From Usitatibacter rugosus (GTDB lineage Bacteria; Pseudomonadota; Gammaproteobacteria; Burkholderiales; Usitatibacteraceae): DNA of 64,000 nucleotides. Positions 58,532-64,000 of this stretch are shown piece by piece. Below the pieces are notes generated by a model. The model did no database searches. It had not been told where the DNA came from and worked only from the letters and a program-made list of their open reading frames with translations. The stretch covers positions 1,519,419 through 1,583,418 of the forward strand of contig NZ_CP053069.1 in the NCBI RefSeq assembly GCF_013003965.1, given 5' to 3'. Numbering within the stretch: the first letter of the stretch is position 1; the number at the start of each line of letters is the position of its first letter. The translations under genes were made by a program, and so were the position numbers.

Positions 58532-59488
58532 TTAAATCGAGTCGGTGGTTTCCGCGAGGTAGAACCACTCGTGGCCGGGCTGGGCGCTGACGTCGGGGAA
58601 GACGATGCGGCCGCGCTTCGTGGCCTTGATCACCGTGCCGTCGTGGCGCGTGGCGATCACGTCGCCGGGCTCGAGCGGATCGAAGCTCGCCCACGCGCGG
58701 CTGAACTTGTCGTCGGCGTGATCCTTGTCCACCACTTCGTGCAGGCGGAGCGACTCGTATTTCTCGACAGGCGGCGGTGCAGGTTCCCCCGTGTGGCCGA
58801 GGAAGGCGAGCGTATTGCGGATGGCGCGATAGGCCACCTCGGGCGACGTGGGATCGTCGTGCTGCCCGCACTCGAGCGTCATCGAGTAGCCACCCTGCGA
58901 GCGCATGTACTCCGTGGTGCCCACGCCGTAGATCGCATCGGCAGCCAGCGGATTGGCAGCCACGTTCGCACGCCGGCGGGCGACGCCGCGCGCATAGGTA
59001 TCGAGCCAGCCTTCCACGAAGCGCCGCACGCCGAGGCGTCGTGCGAGATCGCGCTCGGCCTTCGAGTGCTTGAAGGGCTCGATGATGCCGTCGTTGTCGT
59101 TCGGGCCGACCAGGCAGAACGCCTCGGTCTGGCCGCGGGTGGAGTGCAGGTCCAGCAGCGCCTCGTGGCTCGCCATGAGTGGGCAGAGCCAGTTGGCGAC
59201 GTGGTCCTCGAAGTCTTTCGGCGTCTTCGTGGGCGACAGGTTGCGGTTCAGGTTCCGGTCGCCCATGCGGTCGCGCTTCGCGTAGGCGAGCGGATTGCAG
59301 ACGGGCACGAACGTCACGTGGCCGCGCACGATGGGCAGCGCGCCGGACTGGATCTCCGAGACGACGCGGCGAATGCCCTGTGTGCCGCAAGTCTCATTGC
59401 CGTGGACGGCGCCGGTGACGATGAGGCGCACGCCGGGCTCGAGGCCGGTGTACGCGATGGATTCGAAGGGAAGCGGTTTCGTTGTCAT
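58532..59488 (-). CDS. Succinylglutamate desuccinylase/aspartoacylase family protein (M14)
   Basis: About 318 residues. Zinc ligands fit the AstE/AspA pattern: His 29 and Glu 32 in GAVHGNETCG, and His in LLDLHSTRGQ near 116. Other features are RDRMGDRNLNRNLSP and ECGQHDDP with a probable catalytic Glu. The family removes acyl groups from amino acids. The ATG at 59488 is chosen; upstream residues are Arg/Ser-rich and not coding-like. It follows the acetyl-CoA transferase gene by 10 bases and may be in the same operon. Confidence 0.9.
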   Translation of the reverse strand: MTTKPLPFESIAYTGLEPGVRLIVTGAVHGNETCGTQGIRRVVSEIQSGALPIVRGHVTFVPVCNPLAYAKRDRMGDRNLNRNLSPTKTPKDFEDHVANWLCPLMASHEALLDLHSTRGQTEAFCLVGPNDNDGIIEPFKHSKAERDLARRLGVRRFVEGWLDTYARGVARRRANVAANPLAADAIYGVGTTEYMRSQGGYSMTLECGQHDDPTSPEVAYRAIRNTLAFLGHTGEPAPPPVEKYESLRLHEVVDKDHADDKFSRAWASFDPLEPGDVIATRHDGTVIKATKRGRIVFPDVSAQPGHEWFYLAETTDSI

Positions 59489-59498
59489 GACCTGAATT

Positions 59499-61367
59499 CT
59501 ACGGTGCGGCAGGCGCGGTCCGGCGCAATGCCAGGAGAAGCAGCTTTCGCTGGAAGTGCTCGCCGAAGCTTTCCGGATGAACGAGCGCCATTCGTTCCAG
59601 TGCCGGGGCGTCGCCGGCCGTCGCGGTTGCCGACAGCGCCTGCATCGCGAGCGCCACCTTGCGATGCGCGTTGGCCTTGAGCCAGGCGAGCGCAGGAAGC
59701 AGCCGCTGCTCGACCTCGTCGAAGTCGGTACCGAGCGGGAAGGACGGGAGCGCACCACGTGCCACCAGCGGGGCCAGCTTCGCCGCAAGCTGCTCCGGTG
59801 TATTCGACCGTGTGGCGAAAGGTACCTTCCAGTCGGCCGGAAGCTTGCCCGCGGCCTTCGCAGCATTCGCGAGCCCATCCTGGAAGCGAGCGTCGGCAAT
59901 CCCGATCAGGGCCGCAGCAACTTCTCCATCGGTACGCCCGCGCAAATCCGCGATGCCGTACTCGGTGACGGCGATGTCGCGCAGGTGCCGCGGGATCGTC
60001 GTGTGCCCGTAGTTGAAGACGATGTTCGACTCGACGCGCCCAGCAGCCTCGCGAGTGGAACGGAGCAGCAGCACCGAGCGAGCGCGCTCGAGTGCGTGCG
60101 CCATTGCGACGAAGTTGTACTGGCCACCCACGCCGCTCACCACGCGTCCGTCGGCGAGGGCATCGGAAACCGCCGCGCCGAAGAGCGTCATCATCATGCA
60201 CACGTTGATGAAGCGCGCGTCGTGGCGCTGGCGCCGGGCCGTCGCCTCCTCGCCGAAGAGGTCGTTCACGCGCGTGACCGACGTCATGAGGATCTTCTCG
60301 CGCTCGGCTTCAGGGAGCTCGCGCAGCACGCGGTAGAACTCCCGCGGCCCCATGAAGAACCCGGCCTGCAGCGCGGGGCCCGAATCCCCTTCGGCGCGGC
60401 GGCGGATCACGCCCGCCTGCATGAGGCACATCATTCCCCACGTGAACATCTCGCTGGACGCAAACAGGCCCTCGGCGAACGGCCCGAACCCGCCTTCCGC
60501 CGCCACGAGGGCCTCATAGCGGTCTATGCCCAGCGCCAAGGCCATCTCGCGATACGTATCGGGTTGCACGTGGCGCTCGCGCAGCCAGTGCGCCACGCCG
60601 TCGCCGATGGAGCCGATGCCGAGTTGGAGCGTGCCGCCGTCCTTCACCAGCGACGAGGCGTAGAGGCCGATGGCATGGTCCGCCGTGTCGAGGGAAGGAT
60701 TGGGCACGCCGAAGAGCGCGTGCTCGTGCTCGGGCGAATCCACGATCACGTCGAAGAACGACTCGGGCACCTCGGCGTCGCCCAGCATGAAGGGAAGCTT
60801 GCGGTTCACCACGCCCACCACGATGCAGGGCCGGCCCGAGGCGCGCATTCCCTGCGCGACATCCGCGGTGAGATCGGGATTGCACGAAAGGCTGAAGCGG
60901 CCGTCGCGCTCGGCGATCATCGCCGCGACCACGTTGGCGCCGCGGGCCACCATGTCGCGCCCCGCGTGGGTGTAGTTGCTCGAGAGGTAGTTCTGCTGGG
61001 CGGCCGGAAACGCGAGCATCGAGCCGGGCCGGAAATAGAACTCGTAGAGGCCGACGTTGGGCGGCATCCGGCCGGCGGCGAGATCACGGATGTAGTCGAG
61101 CCGCGGCACGCCTTCGAAGACGCGGCGCACGAAAGGATCGAGGAAACGCCCCTCGAGCCCGCCCTTCGATCTCGGGATGTCGAGCGAGAGGGCGGTGAGG
61201 ATGTCGAGCCGCAGAATGCCGTTGGCCTTCACGCGTCCGTAGAGGGCGTTCAGGAGCGTCACGGGCTTGCCGAGGCCCAGGGGCGTCCCGCAGGCGACCT
61301 GCCCGCCGGTCACGGCGAGGATCGCGTCAACGGCGGCTTCGAGGCTTGCGGTACGGGTCGTTGGCAT
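59499..61367 (-). CDS. Acetyl-CoA hydrolase/transferase family protein
   Basis: The 622-residue protein has family features: GTPLGLGKPVTLLNAL at the start, LQLGIGSIGDGVAHWL in the middle and, in the C-terminal half, SGVGGQYNFVAMAHALERA and TTIPRHLRDIAVTEYGIADLRG. The C-terminal domain with the probable catalytic Glu (TEYGIADLRG) fits CoA-transferases such as 4-hydroxybutyrate or acetate CoA-transferase. The acceptor is unknown. It is divergent from the indolepyruvate oxidoreductase gene. Confidence 0.9.
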   Translation of the reverse strand: MPTTRTASLEAAVDAILAVTGGQVACGTPLGLGKPVTLLNALYGRVKANGILRLDILTALSLDIPRSKGGLEGRFLDPFVRRVFEGVPRLDYIRDLAAGRMPPNVGLYEFYFRPGSMLAFPAAQQNYLSSNYTHAGRDMVARGANVVAAMIAERDGRFSLSCNPDLTADVAQGMRASGRPCIVVGVVNRKLPFMLGDAEVPESFFDVIVDSPEHEHALFGVPNPSLDTADHAIGLYASSLVKDGGTLQLGIGSIGDGVAHWLRERHVQPDTYREMALALGIDRYEALVAAEGGFGPFAEGLFASSEMFTWGMMCLMQAGVIRRRAEGDSGPALQAGFFMGPREFYRVLRELPEAEREKILMTSVTRVNDLFGEEATARRQRHDARFINVCMMMTLFGAAVSDALADGRVVSGVGGQYNFVAMAHALERARSVLLLRSTREAAGRVESNIVFNYGHTTIPRHLRDIAVTEYGIADLRGRTDGEVAAALIGIADARFQDGLANAAKAAGKLPADWKVPFATRSNTPEQLAAKLAPLVARGALPSFPLGTDFDEVEQRLLPALAWLKANAHRKVALAMQALSATATAGDAPALERMALVHPESFGEHFQRKLLLLALRRTAPAAP

Positions 61368-61531
61368 CGCGGCACGTTACCGGAAAATCGACTCTGACCC
61401 CGGTTTTGGGGTGCAACGAGGCTGGCTTCGCGGGGTCCAACCCCAGTATAATTTGATGCTTTTTCCGGCGCGGGACACAATCCTTCAGCCGCGAAGCGTA
61501 CGACCCCAAAGCACAACTTTTGAGGACCGAT

Positions 61532-64000
61532 ATGCCGCAAGCCCTGACCGTCACGCTCGAGGACAAGTACACCCAGCCCTCGGGACGCATTTACCTCACC
61601 GGAACCCAGGCCCTCGTCCGCCTCGCGATGATCCAGCGCGAGCGCGATGTGCTGGCCGGCCTCAACACCGGTGGCTTCATCTCGGGCTATCGCGGCTCCC
61701 CCCTCGGCGGCTTCGACCAGGCGCTCTGGAAGGCGAAGAAGCACCTCAAGGACCACCACATCCACTTCACGCCCGGCGTGAACGAGGAGCTCGCGGCCAC
61801 GGCCGTGTGGGGCTCGCAGCAGGTCGGCCTCTTCCCCGGTCCCAAATACGACGGCGTCTTCGCGATCTGGTACGGCAAGGGTCCCGGCGTGGACCGTAGC
61901 GGGGACGTGTTCAAGCACGCCAACGCGGCCGGCTCCTCCAAGCACGGCGGCGTGCTGCTCCTCGCGGGCGACGACCACGCGTGCAAGTCCTCGACACTCC
62001 CGCACCAGAGCGAGCACGCGTTCGACGCAGCGATGATTCCGGTGCTCTATCCGACGGGCGTGCAGGAGATCATCGAGATGGGCCTGCACGGCATCGCGAT
62101 GTCGCGCTACTCGGGCTGCTACGTGGCGTTCAAGGTGATCTCGGAGACCGTGGATTCCTCGGCGTCCATCACGCTCGATCCCGAGAACCCGAGGATCATC
62201 CTGCCCGAGCTCACGGATCTCCCCGCCGGCGGCCTCAACATCCGCTGGCCCGACGCTCCGATGGACCAGGAGCTTCGCCTCCAGCACGACAAGATCTACG
62301 CGGCTCTCGCCTATGCGCGCGCGAACAAGCTGAACCGCATCACCATCGATTCGCCGAACCCACGCCTGGGCATCATCGCGTCGGGCAAGAGCTACCTGGA
62401 TGTCCTGCAGGCCCTCGAGGACCTGGGCATCGACGAGAAGCACGCCGCCGAGATCGGCATCCGCCTCTACAAGGTCGGCATGCCCTGGCCGCTCGAATCC
62501 AACGGCGTGCGCGAGTTCGCCGAAGGCCTGGATGAAGTGCTGGTGGTGGAAGAAAAGCGCCAGGTCATCGAGTACCAGATGAAGGAACAGCTCTACAACT
62601 GGCGCGACGATGTCCGTCCGCGCGTCGTCGGCAAGTACGACGAGCACGGCGAGTGGGAAGTGCATCGTTCCGAATGGCTGCTGCCGGCCGCGGGTGAGCT
62701 GACCCCGGCGATGATCGCGCGCGTGATCGCGCAGCGCATCGGCAAGTTCTATACGTCGAAGATCGTCGAGGCGCGCCTCAAGTTCATCGAGTCGAAGGAA
62801 GCGGAGCTCGCGCGCCCGAGGAACAAGATCGCGCGCATCCCGTACTTCTGCTCGGGCTGCCCGCACAACACGTCGACGAAGGTCCCCGAGGGCAGCAAGG
62901 CGCTCGCGGGCATCGGCTGCCACTACATGGCGATCTGGATCCGCCCCGAGCAGACCATGACCTTCACCCAGATGGGCGGCGAAGGGGTGCCGTGGGTCGG
63001 CATCCAGCCGTTCACCGAGACCAAGCACGTGTTCGCGAACCTGGGCGATGGCACGTACTACCACTCGGGCCTGCTCGCGATCCGCCAGTCGGTCGCGGCC
63101 AACTCGAACATCACCTACAAGATCCTCTACAACGACGCGGTCGCGATGACCGGCGGCCAGACGCACGACGGCCCGCTCACCGTGCCGATGATCACCGAGC
63201 AGGTTCATGCCGAGGGAGTGAAGAAGGTCATCGTCGTTTCCGACGAGCCCGAGAAGTACCCGGCCAATGCGGAGTTCTCGCCCGGCGTCACCATCCACCA
63301 CCGCGACGATCTCGACGCCGTGCAGCGCGAGATGCGCGAGGTGAAGGGCACCACCGTCATCGTGTACGACCAGACGTGTGCGGCCGAGAAGCGCCGTCGT
63401 CGTAAACGCGGCACGTTCCCGGATCCGCAGAAGCGCGTGATGATCAACGAGCTCGTCTGCGAAGGCTGCGGCGATTGCTCCAAGAAATCCAACTGCCTCT
63501 CGGTCGTGCCGGTGGAAACCGAGTTCGGCCGCAAGCGCGCCATCGACCAGTCGTCCTGCAACAAGGACTACTCGTGCGTGAAGGGCTTCTGCCCGAGCTT
63601 CGTGACCATCGAAGGCGGGACGCTGCGCAAGAAGAAGGGCGTGGCGCAATCCGTGGAGCAGATGCTGCCGGAGCCCACGCAGCCGTCGCTCGAGAGCCCG
63701 TACGGCATCCTCGTCACCGGCGTCGGCGGCACGGGCGTCGTGACTATCGGAGCGCTGCTCGGCATGGCCGCGCACATCGAAGGCAAGGGCGCCGCGGTGC
63801 TCGACATGGCCGGCCTCGCACAGAAGGGCGGATCGGTCTACACGCACATCCGCCTCGCCGCGAAGCCGGAAGACATCCACGCCGTGCGCATCGCCGCGGG
63901 CGAAGCGAACCTCGTGATCGGCGCGGACATGATCGTGTCGGCCTCGGACGAAGCCATCGCCAAGATGCAGCGCGGCCACACGCGCGCCGTGATCAACGGC
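61532..64000 (+). CDS. Indolepyruvate:ferredoxin oxidoreductase family, fused alpha/beta (partial, 3' end off window)
   Basis: At least 823 residues are visible. The start ATG has GAGGA six bases upstream. The pyrimidine domain is recognisable (GFISGYRGSPLGGFDQ), as are the thiamine region with GIGCHYMAIW and GDGTYYHSG, a ferredoxin segment with Cys in CEGCGDCSKKSNC, and the gamma-domain start (LVTGVGGTGVVTIGALLG). The fused enzyme oxidatively decarboxylates aryl- or branched-chain 2-oxo acids to acyl-CoA with a ferredoxin-type acceptor. The window ends in the gamma domain. Confidence 0.94.
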   Translation, partial: MPQALTVTLEDKYTQPSGRIYLTGTQALVRLAMIQRERDVLAGLNTGGFISGYRGSPLGGFDQALWKAKKHLKDHHIHFTPGVNEELAATAVWGSQQVGLFPGPKYDGVFAIWYGKGPGVDRSGDVFKHANAAGSSKHGGVLLLAGDDHACKSSTLPHQSEHAFDAAMIPVLYPTGVQEIIEMGLHGIAMSRYSGCYVAFKVISETVDSSASITLDPENPRIILPELTDLPAGGLNIRWPDAPMDQELRLQHDKIYAALAYARANKLNRITIDSPNPRLGIIASGKSYLDVLQALEDLGIDEKHAAEIGIRLYKVGMPWPLESNGVREFAEGLDEVLVVEEKRQVIEYQMKEQLYNWRDDVRPRVVGKYDEHGEWEVHRSEWLLPAAGELTPAMIARVIAQRIGKFYTSKIVEARLKFIESKEAELARPRNKIARIPYFCSGCPHNTSTKVPEGSKALAGIGCHYMAIWIRPEQTMTFTQMGGEGVPWVGIQPFTETKHVFANLGDGTYYHSGLLAIRQSVAANSNITYKILYNDAVAMTGGQTHDGPLTVPMITEQVHAEGVKKVIVVSDEPEKYPANAEFSPGVTIHHRDDLDAVQREMREVKGTTVIVYDQTCAAEKRRRRKRGTFPDPQKRVMINELVCEGCGDCSKKSNCLSVVPVETEFGRKRAIDQSSCNKDYSCVKGFCPSFVTIEGGTLRKKKGVAQSVEQMLPEPTQPSLESPYGILVTGVGGTGVVTIGALLGMAAHIEGKGAAVLDMAGLAQKGGSVYTHIRLAAKPEDIHAVRIAAGEANLVIGADMIVSASDEAIAKMQRGHTRAVING

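Noticed and set aside
61310-63979. An 889-codon open frame antisense to the indolepyruvate oxidoreductase
   Set aside because: Same shadow effect; the plus-strand protein has clear domains.

Overview
The window is about 64 kb of GC-rich, densely coded bacterial chromosome. It holds one complete rRNA operon whose 16S and gene order look betaproteobacterial. TonB-dependent uptake, lipoproteins, Tat signals, an SLC13 permease and a DAACS symporter point to a Gram-negative, aerobic heterotroph. I cannot fix the genus from the sequence alone. I saw no insertion sequence, prophage or CRISPR array, so this reads as ordinary chromosome with several unusual gene groupings.

Layout: 1-6.2 kb carries the 5' part of a large Cys-rich FAD oxidoreductase (leaving the window on the left), then an ergothioneine-type locus: egtD on the plus strand facing a minus-strand selD-egtB-methyltransferase operon. 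6.3-9.7 kb is the conserved ffs-dnaX-ebfC-recR block plus a DUF4126 membrane protein. 9.75-15.5 kb is the rRNA operon in the order tRNA-fMet, 16S, tRNA-Ile, tRNA-Ala, 23S, 5S, with a promoter, boxA sites, processing stems and terminator. 15.6-22.5 kb has an orphan secretin, an alpha-carbonic anhydrase and a nucleotidyl cyclase/AAA/TPR regulator. 22.6-27.4 kb is a radical-SAM/SPASM, PqqD-like and unknown-protein operon facing a large subtilisin-like protease.

27.5-34.3 kb is a sensory/transport group: a Tat-exported solute-binding protein, an MFS transporter fused to an extracytoplasmic sensor, a small sensor protein, a GNAT acetyltransferase and a receptor Ser/Thr kinase. 34.4-39.4 kb holds OsmC, an SLC13 permease with a lipoprotein, a dicarboxylate/amino-acid symporter and an amino-acid-binding protein. 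39.4-42.7 kb is a histidine kinase with two response regulators.

42.8-58.4 kb is rich in murein enzymes: MltF-like lytic transglycosylase, VanX-like dipeptidase, PBP4, a TonB receptor, S66 LD-carboxypeptidase, a class-C-type serine hydrolase, AmiD-like amidase, a peptide-binding protein and an SpmAB-like membrane protein. Together they could release, import and trim murein peptides. A patatin, Gfa and a PA0069-type radical SAM protein are interspersed. 58.4-64 kb has a 39-bp inverted-repeat element, an AstE/aspartoacylase-like protein, an acetyl-CoA hydrolase/transferase and the 5' part of an indolepyruvate:ferredoxin oxidoreductase leaving the window on the right.

Most genes are packed in short operons with 1-4 base start/stop overlaps. 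The strongest candidates for new biology are the selD-egtB locus, the radical-SAM/PqqD/subtilisin group, the sensor-MFS operon and the murein-scavenging island.
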